A stretch of 64,000 nucleotides of DNA, taken from Saccharothrix longispora. GTDB lineage: Bacteria > Actinomycetota > Actinomycetes > Mycobacteriales > Pseudonocardiaceae. A program made the position numbers and the translations under genes. Under the pieces are notes generated by a model. The model made no database searches and was not told where the DNA came from. It saw only the letters and a list, made by a program, of their open reading frames with translations. How positions within the stretch are numbered: position 1 is the stretch's first letter; the number at the start of each line of letters is the position of its first letter. Positions 27,708 to 37,762 of this stretch are shown piece by piece. Location of the stretch: contig NZ_NSDM01000001.1 of the NCBI RefSeq assembly GCF_030852425.1, positions 248,001 to 312,000 of the forward strand, in the 5' to 3' direction.

Positions 27708-29336
27708 CTAGTGGAACGCCGTTGACACGGCGGCCTTCAACCGCGCGTGCAAAGTGCGCAACCCCTTCCGCTCCGCACGGATTTCGACGACTTTGATCCC
27801 GTCCGGACGGCCCAGTTCGCGCCGCAGGTGGTCGGCGTCCAGCGCCCGCACGTGGGGCACGTGGTGCGCCGCGCACAGGGCCGCGAGGTCGACGCCGTGG
27901 GGCGTGCCGAAGACCCGCTCGAACGTCGTCGCGTGCTCCGGCGCGCCCTGCTCCAGCAGCGCGAAGATGCCGCCGCCGTCGTCGTTGAGCACCACGACGG
28001 TCAGGTCCGGCCGGGGCTCGCCGGGGCCGATGAGCAGGCCGTTGGCGTCGTGCAGGAACGTCAGGTCGCCGATCAGCGCGACCGTCGGGCCGGCGGTCAG
28101 CGCGAGGCCGGCGGCCGTGGAGACGCTGCCGTCGATGCCCGCCACGCCGCGGTTGGCGAACGTGGTCACGTCCGGGCGGGGCGCGGCGACCAGGTCGACG
28201 TCGCGGACCGGGTTCGACGAGCCGAGGAACAGGTTCGCGCCCGCCGGCAGCGCCGCCACCACGTCGCGGGCCACGTGCAGGCCGGTCGGCCACGGCTGCC
28301 CCGCGAGCAGGTCGTCCACCACGTCGGACACCGCCTTGTCGGCGTGCTGCCACGAGGTGAGCCAGTCGTGGTCCACCTCGTGCTCGCCCAGCACCAGGCC
28401 GGTCGAGGTGTGCGTGGCGGTGAACTGGGGGTCCGGCCAGTCGAGGTCGCGGCTGAGCACGTGCACGACGGGGGTGCGGGCGATGAGCTTCAGCACACCC
28501 CTGGTCAGGGTGGGGCGGCCCACCACGACCAGGGCCTGCGGCTCCAGGTGCGCGGGGAGGTCGGAGTTGAGCAGCAGCGAGCCGTGGCGCAGGGCGAGGC
28601 CGGTGCTCTCGGTGGGTTCGGCGACGACCGGCCAGCCCGCGCGCTCGGCGAGGTCGGTGATGTCGAGGTCGGTGTCGCCGACGACCACGAGGGTGCGCGG
28701 GCCGAGGTGGTCGGCGCTGTGCAGGGAGGTGGTGGCGCGCTCGGCGACGCGGGTCCACGGGACGTCGAACGGGCGGCCGTCGAGGTCCTCGGGCCAGTCG
28801 TCGTCGCCGTCGGGCACCAGCGGGTCGCGGAACGGCACGTTGAGGTGCACCGGGCCCTGCTCGCGGGCCGTGGCGACGACGCGGCAGACCAGGGAGCGCC
28901 AGAGGCCGTTCTGGCCGGTGCGGCGCTCGGCGACGGGGAACTGGAGGGTGTCCAGGCCGAACACCCGCTGCTGGTCCACGGTCTGGCTGGCGCCCGTGCG
29001 GTACAGCTCGACCGGGCGGTCGGCGGTGAGCGCGATGACGGGGACGTTCGCGTGCCGCGCCTCCAGCACCGCCGGGTGCAGGTTGGCCACCGCCGTGCCG
29101 GAGGTGCAGGTCACGGCCACCGGGCGACCGTCGCCGCGGGCCAGGCCCAGGGCGAGGAAGCCGGCCGTGCGCTCGTCGACGCGCACGTGGAGGGTGATCC
29201 GCCCGGCCACCGCCGCCTCGTGGAGGGCGAACGACAGCGGTGCGTTGCGCGATCCGGGGCTCAGCACGACGTGCCGGACGTCGTTGCGGATCAGCTCGTC
29301 GACGAGCACCCTGGCCTGCGCGGTGGACGGGTTCAC
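27708..29336 (-). CDS. menD: SEPHCHC synthase MenD
   Basis: ThDP-dependent enzyme of 542 aa that adds the succinyl semialdehyde unit from 2-oxoglutarate to isochorismate in menaquinone synthesis. The N terminus has VVLSPGSRNAPLSFAL near 22-37 and RVDERTAGFLALGLAR near 51-66. TSGTAVANLHPAVLEA is near 78-93. The ThDP-binding region is GDLTFLHDANGLL near 425-437, with NDDGGGIFALLEQG after it. I chose GTG 29336, which gives the usual start MNPSTAQARVLVDELIRN. Divergent from menB with 162 bases between. Confidence 0.95.
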   Translation of the reverse strand: MNPSTAQARVLVDELIRNDVRHVVLSPGSRNAPLSFALHEAAVAGRITLHVRVDERTAGFLALGLARGDGRPVAVTCTSGTAVANLHPAVLEARHANVPVIALTADRPVELYRTGASQTVDQQRVFGLDTLQFPVAERRTGQNGLWRSLVCRVVATAREQGPVHLNVPFRDPLVPDGDDDWPEDLDGRPFDVPWTRVAERATTSLHSADHLGPRTLVVVGDTDLDITDLAERAGWPVVAEPTESTGLALRHGSLLLNSDLPAHLEPQALVVVGRPTLTRGVLKLIARTPVVHVLSRDLDWPDPQFTATHTSTGLVLGEHEVDHDWLTSWQHADKAVSDVVDDLLAGQPWPTGLHVARDVVAALPAGANLFLGSSNPVRDVDLVAAPRPDVTTFANRGVAGIDGSVSTAAGLALTAGPTVALIGDLTFLHDANGLLIGPGEPRPDLTVVVLNDDGGGIFALLEQGAPEHATTFERVFGTPHGVDLAALCAAHHVPHVRALDADHLRRELGRPDGIKVVEIRAERKGLRTLHARLKAAVSTAFH

Positions 29337-29498
29337 CTGGACATTGTCCCCCAGTGCACGATGGGGTGACCCCCCTTGCCGAGTCGAACAGACGTTCGAA
29401 TACTGGGGACATGACCCGCTACCAGGCGCTCCCCGCCACCCGTCCACGCCGCAGGGCGGTCCCGTTCTCAGCTCCGGCTCGGGCTTATTGTCCCTGGC

Positions 29499-30410
29499 GT
29501 GGCAGATCAGGACGTTTCCGAGCTGTTCGACCCCACCCGCTGGAAGCGGGTCGAGGGCTTCGACTTCACCGACATCACCTACCACCGCGCGGTCGACCAG
29601 GGCACGGTGCGCATCGCGTTCAACCGGCCGGAGGTGCGCAACGCGTTCCGCCCGCACACGGTCGACGAGCTGTACCGCGCGCTGGACCACGCGCGGATGA
29701 GCTCGGACGTCGGCTGCGTGCTGCTGACCGGCAACGGGCCGTCCCCCCGTGACGGCGGGTGGGCGTTCTGCTCGGGCGGCGACCAGCGCATCCGCGGGCG
29801 CAGCGGCTACCAGTACGCCTCGGGTGAGACGGCCGACACCGTCGACCCGGCGCGGGCGGGCCGGCTGCACATCCTGGAGTGCCAGCGCCTGATCCGGTTC
29901 ATGCCGAAGGTCGTGATCGCGGTCGTGCCGGGGTGGGCGGCCGGTGGCGGGCACAGCCTGCACGTGGTGTGCGACCTCACGCTGGCGAGCGCCGAGCAGG
30001 CGAAGTTCAAGCAGACGGACGCGGACGTGGGCAGCTTCGACGGCGGCTACGGCTCGGCGTACCTGGCACGGCAGGTCGGCCAGAAGTTCGCCCGGGAGAT
30101 CTTCTTCCTGGGGCGCACCTACAGCGCCGACGACATGCACCGGATGGGCGCCGTCAACGCCGTGGTGCCGCACGCCGAGCTGGAGGCGACGGCGCTGGAG
30201 TGGGCGGCGGAGATCAACGGCAAGTCCCCGACCGCGCAGCGGATGCTGAAGTACGCGTTCAACCTGATCGACGACGGCCTGGTGGGTCAGCAGCTCTTCG
30301 CGGGCGAGACGACCCGCCTGGCCTACATGACCGACGAAGCCGTGGAGGGCCGTGACGCCTTCCTGGAGAAGCGGGAGCCCGACTGGTCCGACTACCCCTA
30401 CCACTACTGA
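29499..30410 (+). CDS. menB: 1,4-dihydroxy-2-naphthoyl-CoA synthase MenB
   Basis: Crotonase-fold enzyme of 303 aa that closes the naphthoate ring of o-succinylbenzoyl-CoA. Visible are ITYHRAVDQGTVRIAFNRPE near 25-44, the oxyanion-hole segment AFCSGGDQRIRGRSGY near 87-102, VPGWAAGGGHSLHVVCDLTL near 142-161 and the catalytic-loop region VGSFDGGYGSAYLARQVG near 175-192. GTG start. It is followed after four bases by menE, so the two form an operon. Confidence 0.95.
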   Translation: MADQDVSELFDPTRWKRVEGFDFTDITYHRAVDQGTVRIAFNRPEVRNAFRPHTVDELYRALDHARMSSDVGCVLLTGNGPSPRDGGWAFCSGGDQRIRGRSGYQYASGETADTVDPARAGRLHILECQRLIRFMPKVVIAVVPGWAAGGGHSLHVVCDLTLASAEQAKFKQTDADVGSFDGGYGSAYLARQVGQKFAREIFFLGRTYSADDMHRMGAVNAVVPHAELEATALEWAAEINGKSPTAQRMLKYAFNLIDDGLVGQQLFAGETTRLAYMTDEAVEGRDAFLEKREPDWSDYPYHY

Positions 30411-30414
30411 GCCG

Positions 30415-31542
30415 ATGATCACCCTCACGGCACTCCGGGCCGCGCTCGCCCCTGCCCTCACCGCCCCGGCCCCGACCGCCCCGCACTCCCCCGCCGACAC
30501 CCCGGACGACGTCGGGCTGCCGCTGGTGGCCCAGCCCGAGGGCGGACCGCTGCCCGCCCTCCGCGGCTGGGAGACCGGGGCCGCGGTGGCGGTGGGCACG
30601 TCCGGGTCCACCGGGACGCCCAAGGTCGTCCTGCTGTCCGCCGAGGCGTTGGTCACCTCGGCCCGGTTGACGCACGAGCGGCTCGGCGGGCCGGGCACGT
30701 GGCTGCTCGCGCTGCCCACCACGCACATCGCGGGCATCCAGGTGCTCGTGCGCTCGGTCGTGGCCGGCACCGAGCCGGGCGTGACGGACCTCTCCGGCGG
30801 CTTCCGGGCGTCCGGGTTCGCCACCGCCGCGCAGGCCGTCCTGGCCTCGCCCGGACGGCGCTACACGGCGCTGGTCCCGACCCAGCTGGGTCGGCTCGTG
30901 GCCACCGAGGGCCCCGGGCTGGCGGCGCTGCGGCAGTTCGACGCCGTGCTGCTCGGCGGGGCCGCCACGCCGCACGCGCTGCTGGAGCGGGCACGTCGGC
31001 TGGGCGTCCGCGTGGTCACCACCTACGGCATGAGCGAGACGTCCGGCGGGTGCGTCTACGACGGGCTGCCGCTCGACGGCGTCCACGTGCGACTGGTCGA
31101 CGGCCGGATCGAGGTCCGGGGACCGGTGCTGGCGCTCGGCTACCAGGGCGGTGAGCCGTTCGGCGAGTGGTTCCGCACCGGTGACCTGGGGCGCGTCCGG
31201 CCCGACGGCACGCTGGAGGTCCTCGGCCGGGCCGACGACGTGATCATCAGCGGCGGCGAGAAGATCGCCCCGCTCCGGGTGGAGCGGGCGCTCGCCGCGC
31301 AGGCGGGGGTGCGCGAGGCGTGCGCGGTGCCGCTCGCCGACCCCGAATGGGGGCACGTGGTGGCGGCCGCGGTGGTCCCGGAGGATTTCGGGAACCCACC
31401 GGACGAGGCGGCGCTGCGCGCGGCGGTCGGGGAGGCGGTCGGCCGGTTCGCGATCCCGAAGCGGGTGGTCTTCGTGCGCGAACTGCCCCTGCGCGGCCCC
31501 GGGAAGGTCGATCGCCGGGCGGTCGCGAACTCCTTCGAGTGA
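30415..31542 (+). CDS. menE: o-succinylbenzoate--CoA ligase MenE
   Basis: AMP-forming ligase of 375 aa that activates o-succinylbenzoate to its CoA ester. The ATP-binding P-loop GTSGSTGTPKVVLL is near residues 61-74, THIAGIQVLVRS near 104, TTYGMSETSGGCVYDG near 202-217, the hinge and core motif GEWFRTGDLGRVRPDG near 248-263, and the catalytic Lys in GPGKVDRRAVANS near 363. Shorter than typical ANL enzymes because the N terminus is abbreviated, as in other actinobacterial MenE. No menC is present between menB and menD. Confidence 0.93.
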   Translation: MITLTALRAALAPALTAPAPTAPHSPADTPDDVGLPLVAQPEGGPLPALRGWETGAAVAVGTSGSTGTPKVVLLSAEALVTSARLTHERLGGPGTWLLALPTTHIAGIQVLVRSVVAGTEPGVTDLSGGFRASGFATAAQAVLASPGRRYTALVPTQLGRLVATEGPGLAALRQFDAVLLGGAATPHALLERARRLGVRVVTTYGMSETSGGCVYDGLPLDGVHVRLVDGRIEVRGPVLALGYQGGEPFGEWFRTGDLGRVRPDGTLEVLGRADDVIISGGEKIAPLRVERALAAQAGVREACAVPLADPEWGHVVAAAVVPEDFGNPPDEAALRAAVGEAVGRFAIPKRVVFVRELPLRGPGKVDRRAVANSFE

Positions 31543-31668
31543 CTTTCTTGCGAAGTCGGTTCACGATTGGTTGACAGGTAACCCTTCCGGGCGATTGGCT
31601 CGGCAGGCCGTGACGCGCGGCCCTGCCGCGGTCCCACCGCACCGCGTGTCCGGACGAGGAGTGCTGCG

Positions 31669-32874
31669 ATGACCAGGCGCTACCTGTTCCCGCTCGCCCT
31701 CGCCACCGTCCTCACCGCAGGGCTGGCGGCACCCGCCGCAGCCGCCGGTGACGCCGAGTGGCGAGCCGACCTGACCACCGTCGACGCCGACGACACCGGG
31801 GTCGGCGCGCACGACGGCGCCATACGCCTCGACCGGGCCGCGCCGACGCCCGCCAGCGCGCGGGCCGCCGTGCGCACCGGGTTCCTCCTGCTCGAACCGC
31901 ACGACCTGGGCGCACCGGCCAACGCCGTGGCCGCGACCGTCGAGAGCACCGTCCCGGCCGGCGCCGAGGTGGCGGTCGACGTGCGCGGCGCGCTCGGCGG
32001 CGACCGGTGGACCGAGTGGGTCGAGGCCCGCCCCGACGCGCCGGCCGTCCTGCCGCGGGCCGTCGGGACCGTGCAGGTGCGCGTCGCGCTGACCGCCGAG
32101 AAGGCCACGCCGGAGGTCCGGCGGCTCGACCTGCGGGCGTTCAGCGCGCCCGCGAGGACCGACGGCGTCGCGGCCGAGGCCGCCGGCCTGTCCTACCGGG
32201 TGTACGCCACGCGCGAGGGCCTCGTCGGCGGCACCACCGCGAACGGCCACGTGATCGTGTCGCGCGACCACTTCGTCGCGCTGCCGTCCCGCCGGGGCCT
32301 GAGCGCCAAGGGCACCGGCACCTACAGCGTGCGGGTGTGCGCGTCGAACGGCCGCTGCGAGTGGGCCCCGGTGTGGGACGTCGGCCCGTGGAACACCAAG
32401 GACGACTACTGGAACCCGTCGGCCACCCGCGAGATGTGGAAGGACCTGCCCCAGGGCAGGCCGGAGGCCCAGGCCGCCTACGAGAACGGCTACAACGGCG
32501 GCAAGGACCAGTTCGGCCGCACGGTCGCCAACCCGGCGGGCATCGACCTGGCCGACGGCACCTTCTGGGACGGCCTGAAGCTGACCGACAACGCGTGGGT
32601 CACCGTCACCTACCAGTGGACCGGGTCCGGCCCGGCCGGGTTCGTCCGCACCGAGGCCCAGAACGGCACGGTGAACGTCCGCGGCGGCGCCACCTCGACG
32701 GCCTCGCAGGTGGGCATCGCCGCGAACTACGCGCAGGTCCGCGTCGAGTGCCAGGTCACCGGCCAGTCCGTGACGGGCACGCAGGGCACGTCGAACCTCT
32801 GGTACCGGATCGCGTCGGGCAAGTTCGTCGCCCGCGCCTACGTGTCGGGCGTCTCGGGCGCGACCGCCTGCTGA
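31669..32874 (+). CDS. secreted protein with C-terminal SH3-like domain
   Basis: Exported protein of 401 aa of unknown function. A Sec signal peptide ([20 protein letters not shown], AxA site near residue 25) is followed by a domain with [20 protein letters not shown] and [19 protein letters not shown], resembling the peptidoglycan-associated N-terminal module of some secreted amidases. A middle domain contains [20 protein letters not shown] and [19 protein letters not shown]. The last 80 residues ([20 protein letters not shown]) look like a bacterial SH3 domain. No catalytic site is recognisable. The gene interrupts the menE-menA interval and has a separate 126-base upstream region. Confidence 0.75.
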   Translation: MTRRYLFPLALATVLTAGLAAPAAAAGDAEWRADLTTVDADDTGVGAHDGAIRLDRAAPTPASARAAVRTGFLLLEPHDLGAPANAVAATVESTVPAGAEVAVDVRGALGGDRWTEWVEARPDAPAVLPRAVGTVQVRVALTAEKATPEVRRLDLRAFSAPARTDGVAAEAAGLSYRVYATREGLVGGTTANGHVIVSRDHFVALPSRRGLSAKGTGTYSVRVCASNGRCEWAPVWDVGPWNTKDDYWNPSATREMWKDLPQGRPEAQAAYENGYNGGKDQFGRTVANPAGIDLADGTFWDGLKLTDNAWVTVTYQWTGSGPAGFVRTEAQNGTVNVRGGATSTASQVGIAANYAQVRVECQVTGQSVTGTQGTSNLWYRIASGKFVARAYVSGVSGATAC

Positions 32875-32929
32875 CGGCGGGAACCACCCGGAAGCGGGTC
32901 CCCGTTCACCATGTCGGAGGATGTCCGGC

Positions 32930-33802
32930 ATGGCCACAGTCGCCCAGTGGGTCTCGGGGACCCGCCCCCGCACGCTGCCGAACTCGATCGCACCGGTCCT
33001 GGTCGGCGCGGGCGCCGCGCACCACGTCGACGGCTTCGACGCGACCCTGGCGGTGCTGGCGCTGGTGGTGTCGGTGGCGCTCCAGGTGGGCGTCAACTAC
33101 GCCAACGACTACTCGGACGGCATCCGGGGCACGGACGCCGACCGCGTCGGCCCGTTCCGCCTGGTCGGCTCGGGCGCGGCCGACCCGGGGGCGGTGCGCG
33201 CGGCGGCGTTCGCGGCGCTGGGCCTCGCCGCCGTCGTGGGCCTCGTGCTGGTCGCGCTGTCCGGCCGCTGGTGGATGATCGCGTTCGGCGCGGTGTGCAT
33301 CGCCGCCGCGTGGTTCTACACCGGCGGGCGCAAGCCGTACGGGTACTCGGGCCTGGGCGAGCTGGCCGTCTTCCTGTTCTTCGGCCCGGCGGCGGTGCTC
33401 GGCACGCTGTACGTGCAGACCGGCGAGGTCACCGGCATCGGCATCGGCGGCGCGGTCGCGATGGGCGCGTTCTCCACCGGCGTGATGGTCGCCAACAGCC
33501 TGCGCGACATCCCCACGGACCTGCGGGCGGGCAAGCGGACGCTGTCGACGACCCTCGGCGACCGGGACTCGCGCATCCTCTACCTGGCGCTGGTGACGAT
33601 CCCGTTCGTCATCACCCTGGCGATCGGCCTGCGCGTCCCGCTGTCCCTGGTGGGCTTCCTCGCCCTGCCCCTCGCCCTGCTGGGCGCCCGCCGCGTCCTC
33701 AAGGGCGCGACGGGCCGCGACCTGGTCCCGGTGCTGCGCGACACGGGCCTGGCGATGCTCGTGTGGGGCATCGCGGTGCCCGCGGCGCTCGTCCTCGGCT
33801 GA
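32930..33802 (+). CDS. menA: 1,4-dihydroxy-2-naphthoate polyprenyltransferase MenA
   Basis: Integral membrane prenyltransferase of 290 aa (UbiA superfamily) that attaches the polyprenyl chain to DHNA. It has about eight to nine helices. The first Asp-rich motif is [14 protein letters not shown] near residues 57-70 and the second is [17 protein letters not shown] near 189-205. The start is decided by the ribosome site: CGGAGG at 32915-32920 abuts the ATG at 32921, leaving no spacing, but is nine bases before the ATG at 32930, which I use. Confidence 0.94.
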   Translation: MATVAQWVSGTRPRTLPNSIAPVLVGAGAAHHVDGFDATLAVLALVVSVALQVGVNYANDYSDGIRGTDADRVGPFRLVGSGAADPGAVRAAAFAALGLAAVVGLVLVALSGRWWMIAFGAVCIAAAWFYTGGRKPYGYSGLGELAVFLFFGPAAVLGTLYVQTGEVTGIGIGGAVAMGAFSTGVMVANSLRDIPTDLRAGKRTLSTTLGDRDSRILYLALVTIPFVITLAIGLRVPLSLVGFLALPLALLGARRVLKGATGRDLVPVLRDTGLAMLVWGIAVPAALVLG

Positions 33803-33814
33803 CGGGCCGACCGG

Positions 33815-34213
33815 CTACCAGGCGTCCTCGGTGAACGACAGCGGCTCGTCGTCGTCGCGGGGCGCGGGCTCGGGGGCGACGACGCGCGGCTCCTCGCCCC
33901 GGCACAGGGCGGAGAGGGCGGCCCGGTCCGCCTCCAGGGCCGCCTTCACGCCCCGGTCGTCGGCGGCCTCGCCCAGCAGCACCTGCCGCCAGCTCAGGTA
34001 GCCGCCGGCGATGCGCCGCTGGAGCGCCCGCAGCTCGGGTGACGCCTCGTTCGACTTGGCGTACTGCATCACCCGCCGCACGTCGTCCGCGGACGGCTCG
34101 CGCTGCGGGTAGCGCAGCTTCGCCGCCTCCCGGATCGCCCGGTCGGCGTCGGCGACCGACCTCGTCAGCACGTCCTCGGCCGTCAGCACGTCCGCTGTCC
34201 GCCAAGCGCCCAC
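33815..34213 (-). CDS. hypothetical protein
   Basis: Soluble protein of about 132 aa that I do not recognise. It is rich in Arg, Glu and Ala and probably helical: TRSVADADRAIREAAKLRYP, then SADDVRRVMQYAKSNEASPE, ALQRRIAGGYLSWRQVLLGE, and an acidic tail ending PLSFTEDAW. The GTG at 34213 has GAGAGGGG about seven bases upstream; a longer form from 34291 would add a low-complexity leader. Convergent with menA, 12 bases apart. Confidence 0.65.
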   Translation of the reverse strand: MGAWRTADVLTAEDVLTRSVADADRAIREAAKLRYPQREPSADDVRRVMQYAKSNEASPELRALQRRIAGGYLSWRQVLLGEAADDRGVKAALEADRAALSALCRGEEPRVVAPEPAPRDDDEPLSFTEDAW

Positions 34214-34316
34214 CGCTCGCCCCTCTCCGACACACGCCGCCGATCCCGCTGCGACGCGCGGCACCCGCCGCGCGTTCCACCCCGCTCCCACAAACGTGCA
34301 CGAGCAAACGGGCGCG

Positions 34317-35411
34317 TCAGGTCGTCCAGGCGCCCGTGGTCAGGAACTCGTCGAGCGTCTTCAGGTGCGGGGCGAGGTCCATGCCCTGCGCCGCGACCCA
34401 CTCGTCCGAGTAGTACGTGTTCGCGTACCGCTCGCCGCCGTCGCACAGCAGGGTCACCACGCTGCCCCGCTGCCGGGACATGCGCATCTCCGCGACCAGC
34501 TGGAACGCGCCCCACAGGTTGGTGCCGGTCGAGCCGCCGACGCGCCGCCCGAGGACGTCCTCGACGCGCCGGATCGTCGCGATCGACGCCGCGTCGGGCA
34601 CCTTCACCATGCGGTCGATGACCTGCCCGATGAACGACGGCTCGACGCGCGGCCGGCCGATGCCCTCGATCCGCGAGCCCCGCGCCGAGGTCAGCGAGGG
34701 GTCGCCGTCGCGCCACGCGTCGAAGAACACCGAGTGCTCGGGGTCCACGACGGCGAGCCGCGTCCGCAGCTTCCGGTAGTGGACGTAGCGGCCGATGGTG
34801 GCGCTCGTGCCGCCGGTGCCCGCGCCGACCACGACCCACTCGGGCTCGGGCGCGGCCTCCAGCTCCATCTGCTGGAACACCGACTCGGCGATGTTGTTGT
34901 TGCCCCGCCAGTCGGTGGCCCGCTCGGCGTGCGTGAACTGGTCCATGAAGTGCCCGCCCAGCTCGGTCGCGAGCCGGCGGGACTCGTCGTAGATCGCGCT
35001 CGGCTCGTCCACGAAGTGGCACCGGCCGCCCTGCCGCTCGATCAGCGCGATCTTCTCCGGGCTGGTCGAGCGGGGCATGACGGCGATGAACGGCAGGCCG
35101 AGCAGTCCCGCGAAGTACGCCTCGGACACCGCCGTGGAGCCGGACGACGCCTCGATCACGGGCGTGCCGCCGACGACCCAGCCGTTGCAGATGGCGTAGA
35201 GGAACAGCGACCGCGCGAGGCGGTGCTTGAGCGAGCCCGTGGGGTGGGTCGACTCGTCCTTCAGGTACAGGTCGATCCCCCACTCCGGGGGCAGGGGGAA
35301 GCGCAGCAGGTGGGTGTCGGCGCTGCGGTTGGCGTCCGCCTCGATGATGCGGACGGCCTCGCACACCCACTCGCGGGTGCGGGGGGAACATCGATCTACC
35401 GAAGTACTCAC
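34317..35411 (-). CDS. cds1: PLP-dependent cysteine synthase family protein, Cds1-like cysteine desulfhydrase
   Basis: PLP enzyme of 364 aa resembling Mycobacterium Cds1 (Rv3684), which degrades L-cysteine to H2S, ammonia and pyruvate. The start [20 protein letters not shown] and [20 protein letters not shown] are typical. The PLP lysine is in [17 protein letters not shown] near residue 72, the Asn/Ser loop is [14 protein letters not shown] near 99, and the phosphate-binding glycine loop is [17 protein letters not shown] near 205. GTG start at 35411, only 23 bases from the divergent gene. Distinguishing desulfhydrase from synthase by sequence alone is uncertain. Confidence 0.8.
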   Translation of the reverse strand: MSTSVDRCSPRTREWVCEAVRIIEADANRSADTHLLRFPLPPEWGIDLYLKDESTHPTGSLKHRLARSLFLYAICNGWVVGGTPVIEASSGSTAVSEAYFAGLLGLPFIAVMPRSTSPEKIALIERQGGRCHFVDEPSAIYDESRRLATELGGHFMDQFTHAERATDWRGNNNIAESVFQQMELEAAPEPEWVVVGAGTGGTSATIGRYVHYRKLRTRLAVVDPEHSVFFDAWRDGDPSLTSARGSRIEGIGRPRVEPSFIGQVIDRMVKVPDAASIATIRRVEDVLGRRVGGSTGTNLWGAFQLVAEMRMSRQRGSVVTLLCDGGERYANTYYSDEWVAAQGMDLAPHLKTLDEFLTTGAWTT

Positions 35412-35434
35412 GCCGGCACGATAACTTCTGCGGC

Positions 35435-36430
35435 GTGACCTCACTCCTGAGCAGCTCTTTCCGCGGCAGCCTCCTCGCCGGCGCCGTCGGCGACGCGCTC
35501 GGCGGCTCGATCGAGTTCGACCGGATCGACCGCGTCCGGGACCGGTTCGGCCCGTCCGGCCTCACCGACTACGCGCCCGCCTACGGCAGGCTCGGCGCGA
35601 TCACCGACGACACCCAGATGACCCTGTTCACGCTGGAGGGGCTGGTCCTGGCGCGGCGGCGGGGCAGCGACCCGGTGCACGAGGTGCGGGCGGCCTACGG
35701 GCGGTGGCTGCGCACCCAGGGCGGCCCGGAGGTGCCCGAGGACGGTTGGCTGTTGGGCGTGCGCGGGCTGCACGAGGTGCGCGCGCCGGGCAACACGTGC
35801 CTGACCGCGCTGCGCTCGCGGGTGCTGGGCACGGTCGACGACCCGATCAACGACTCCAAGGGCTGCGGCGCCGTCATGCGCGCCGCACCGGTGGCGCTGT
35901 GGTCGGACGACGTGCGCGAGGTGTTCGGGCTGGCCGCGGCGACCGGCGCGCTGACCCACGGGCACGCGAGCGGCTACCTGTCGGCGGGCGTGCTCGCGGT
36001 GCTCGTGCAGCAGGTGCTGGCGGGGCTCGCGCTGCTGCCCGCGATCGGGGTGGCGCGCGCCGAGCTGGTCCGGTGGGACGGCCACCAGGAGCAGTTGGCG
36101 CTGCTGGACCTGGCCGTGGAGATGGGCGCGAAGGGCGTGCGGCCGACGCCGGAGGTGATCGAGACGACGCTCGGCGGCGGCTGGGTGGGCGAGGAGGCGC
36201 TGGCCATCGCGGTGCTCACCGCGCTCGCCGCGCGGGACCTCGGCGACGGGCTGCTGCTCGCGGTCAACCACTCGGGTGACAGCGACTCGACCGGCGCGCT
36301 GTGCGGGAACCTGCTCGGCGCGCGGGACGGCGTGGACGCGATCCCGCGGCACTGGCTGGAGGCGCTGGAGCTGGAGCACGTGGTGGACCGCCTGGCCGGC
36401 GAGGCGGTGGAGCTGTTCGGGCGGGCCTGA
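35435..36430 (+). CDS. ADP-ribosylglycohydrolase family protein
   Basis: Dinuclear-magnesium hydrolase fold of 331 aa (DraG/ARH family), which typically removes ADP-ribose from proteins or nucleic acids. The N terminus [20 protein letters not shown] is characteristic. The metal ligands are in [16 protein letters not shown] near residues 51-66 and in [19 protein letters not shown] near 278-296; [15 protein letters not shown] near 141 forms the substrate loop. All key residues are present, so it is likely active. GTG start. The target is not indicated by context. Confidence 0.9.
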   Translation: MTSLLSSSFRGSLLAGAVGDALGGSIEFDRIDRVRDRFGPSGLTDYAPAYGRLGAITDDTQMTLFTLEGLVLARRRGSDPVHEVRAAYGRWLRTQGGPEVPEDGWLLGVRGLHEVRAPGNTCLTALRSRVLGTVDDPINDSKGCGAVMRAAPVALWSDDVREVFGLAAATGALTHGHASGYLSAGVLAVLVQQVLAGLALLPAIGVARAELVRWDGHQEQLALLDLAVEMGAKGVRPTPEVIETTLGGGWVGEEALAIAVLTALAARDLGDGLLLAVNHSGDSDSTGALCGNLLGARDGVDAIPRHWLEALELEHVVDRLAGEAVELFGRA

Positions 36431-36457
36431 CCCGGCCCCCGGGGCGGGGACCGGGTC
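36429..36457. terminator. terminator between convergent genes
   Basis: GACCCGG pairs with CCGGGTC around an inner G/C-rich stem. It starts at the stop codon of the ADP-ribosylglycohydrolase gene and ends nine bases before the S1 protease stop, so it may serve both. Confidence 0.6.
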
Positions 36458-36465
36458 GGGACCGG

Positions 36466-37635
36466 TCAGGTCAGGATCAGCGACAGCCCGTAGGCCGACA
36501 GGATCGGGTTGACCTCCTGGTAGTAGGTCGTGCCGCCGGACGAGCAGTTGCCCGAACCGCCCGACGTCACGCCCTGCGCCTGGTTGGCGCTCAGCCACGA
36601 GCCGCCCGAGTCGCCCGGCTCCGCGCACACGTTCGTGCGGGTCAGGCCGTAGACGACGCCCTGCGGGTAGTTCACGGTCTGGCCGCGCCCGAGGATGTAG
36701 TTGCACCACATCCCGGTGGTGGAGCCGGAGCGGCACACGCCCGAGCCGACCGGCACCTGCGACGACCCGCGCACGTAGTACCAGTAGCCGTCGTAGCCCT
36801 CCATGTACCCGTGGAGGTTCACGCCGGCGCTCGCCCGCACCCAGGCGTAGTCGTAGTAGGGGAACGTCGAGCCCGCGAAGTGGCCGAGCAGCGCGCCCGC
36901 CTGGTCGCTGGCCGACGAACCGGGCGTGCCGCAGTGGCCCGCCGTGACGAAACCGCCGTACACGGCGAAGCCGACCGAGCAGCGACCGCCGTAGTTGATC
37001 CAGTAGGGCCAGCCGCCGACGACGTCGGCCCTCGTCACGGGCGAGTGCTCCTCCTCGACCACGCGCACGGCGGGGTGGGCGGTCCTGGCGGCCTCGATGA
37101 ACTTCGTCACGGCGTCGTCGACGCGGTGGCGGTTCACCGAGACGACGACGGTGTTGGTCTTGACGTCGACGTACCAGCTGTTGACGCCCGCCGGCGCGGA
37201 CCGGCCGGCCTGGCGGTCGATGGCGGTCTTGGCCGCGTCGAGCTGGGCGTGGGTGTGCGCGACGGGCACGACGGTGACGTCGAGGCCGGTCGGCGCGGTG
37301 GCGGCGGACCCGGCGACGGCCACGGCGAGCTTGCCGGTGGCCGGGTCGAACCAGCTGCCCGCGTAGGAGGAGCCGTAGAGCGTGCGCGCGACGGTCTCGG
37401 CGGCGCGGGCCCGCTCCTCCTGGGCGAGCCTGGCCTGGACGCCCTCGGCGGTGAGGCCGAGGTCGCGCTGCATCGCCAGCGACATGCCGACGGCGACGCG
37501 CGGTGCGGAGGTGGCGGAGGTGGCGGCGACGGGATCGGCGGCGGCGGCCGCGGACGTCGCGGACAGGGAGGTCGCGACGAGTCCGAGCGAGAGGACGGCC
37601 GCGCCGGCTAATCGACGTGCACGGGAACGGGTCAC
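36466..37635 (-). CDS. secreted S1 family serine protease with propeptide
   Basis: Exported chymotrypsin-fold protease of 389 aa, of the streptogrisin/alpha-lytic type. A signal peptide (RRLAGAAVLSLGLVATSLSA) is followed by a propeptide of about 165 residues that would act as folding chaperone (AMQRDLGLTAEGVQARLAQE, AVVSVNRHRVDDAV-like segment). The mature domain starts near VVGGWPYWINYGGRCSVGFA. The triad is visible: His in FVTAGHCGTPG near 233, Asp in YYDYAWVR near 264, Ser in EPGDSGGSWL near 342. GTG start with GAAGGGG upstream. Two palindromes lie in its promoter region. Confidence 0.92.
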   Translation of the reverse strand: MTRSRARRLAGAAVLSLGLVATSLSATSAAAAADPVAATSATSAPRVAVGMSLAMQRDLGLTAEGVQARLAQEERARAAETVARTLYGSSYAGSWFDPATGKLAVAVAGSAATAPTGLDVTVVPVAHTHAQLDAAKTAIDRQAGRSAPAGVNSWYVDVKTNTVVVSVNRHRVDDAVTKFIEAARTAHPAVRVVEEEHSPVTRADVVGGWPYWINYGGRCSVGFAVYGGFVTAGHCGTPGSSASDQAGALLGHFAGSTFPYYDYAWVRASAGVNLHGYMEGYDGYWYYVRGSSQVPVGSGVCRSGSTTGMWCNYILGRGQTVNYPQGVVYGLTRTNVCAEPGDSGGSWLSANQAQGVTSGGSGNCSSGGTTYYQEVNPILSAYGLSLILT

Positions 37636-37673
37636 TGGACAGCCCCTTCGGCAGGATGGAGGCAGATAACGGA

Positions 37674-37697
37674 GTAGCGCTACAGAAAGGTACTTTC
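37674..37697. promoter_or_regulatory. paired palindromes between S1 protease and padR genes
   Basis: GTAGCGCTAC (37674-37683) is a perfect palindrome and is followed after one base by GAAAG-GTA-CTTTC (37685-37697), a second one. They lie 39-62 bases upstream of the protease start and upstream of the divergent padR gene, whose own start is preceded by CTACCTATGTAG. These are candidate operators; the binding protein is unknown, with the adjacent PadR protein the obvious candidate. Confidence 0.4.
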
Positions 37698-37762
37698 CAC
37701 GGAACCGATCCGTACCGCCGAGACGGTGGACGCGCTCTCGCCTACCTATGTAGATTAAGGGC

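Noticed and set aside
32921..32929. Upstream ATG for menA
   Set aside because: The ribosome site directly abuts it with no spacer; the ATG nine bases downstream has correct spacing.
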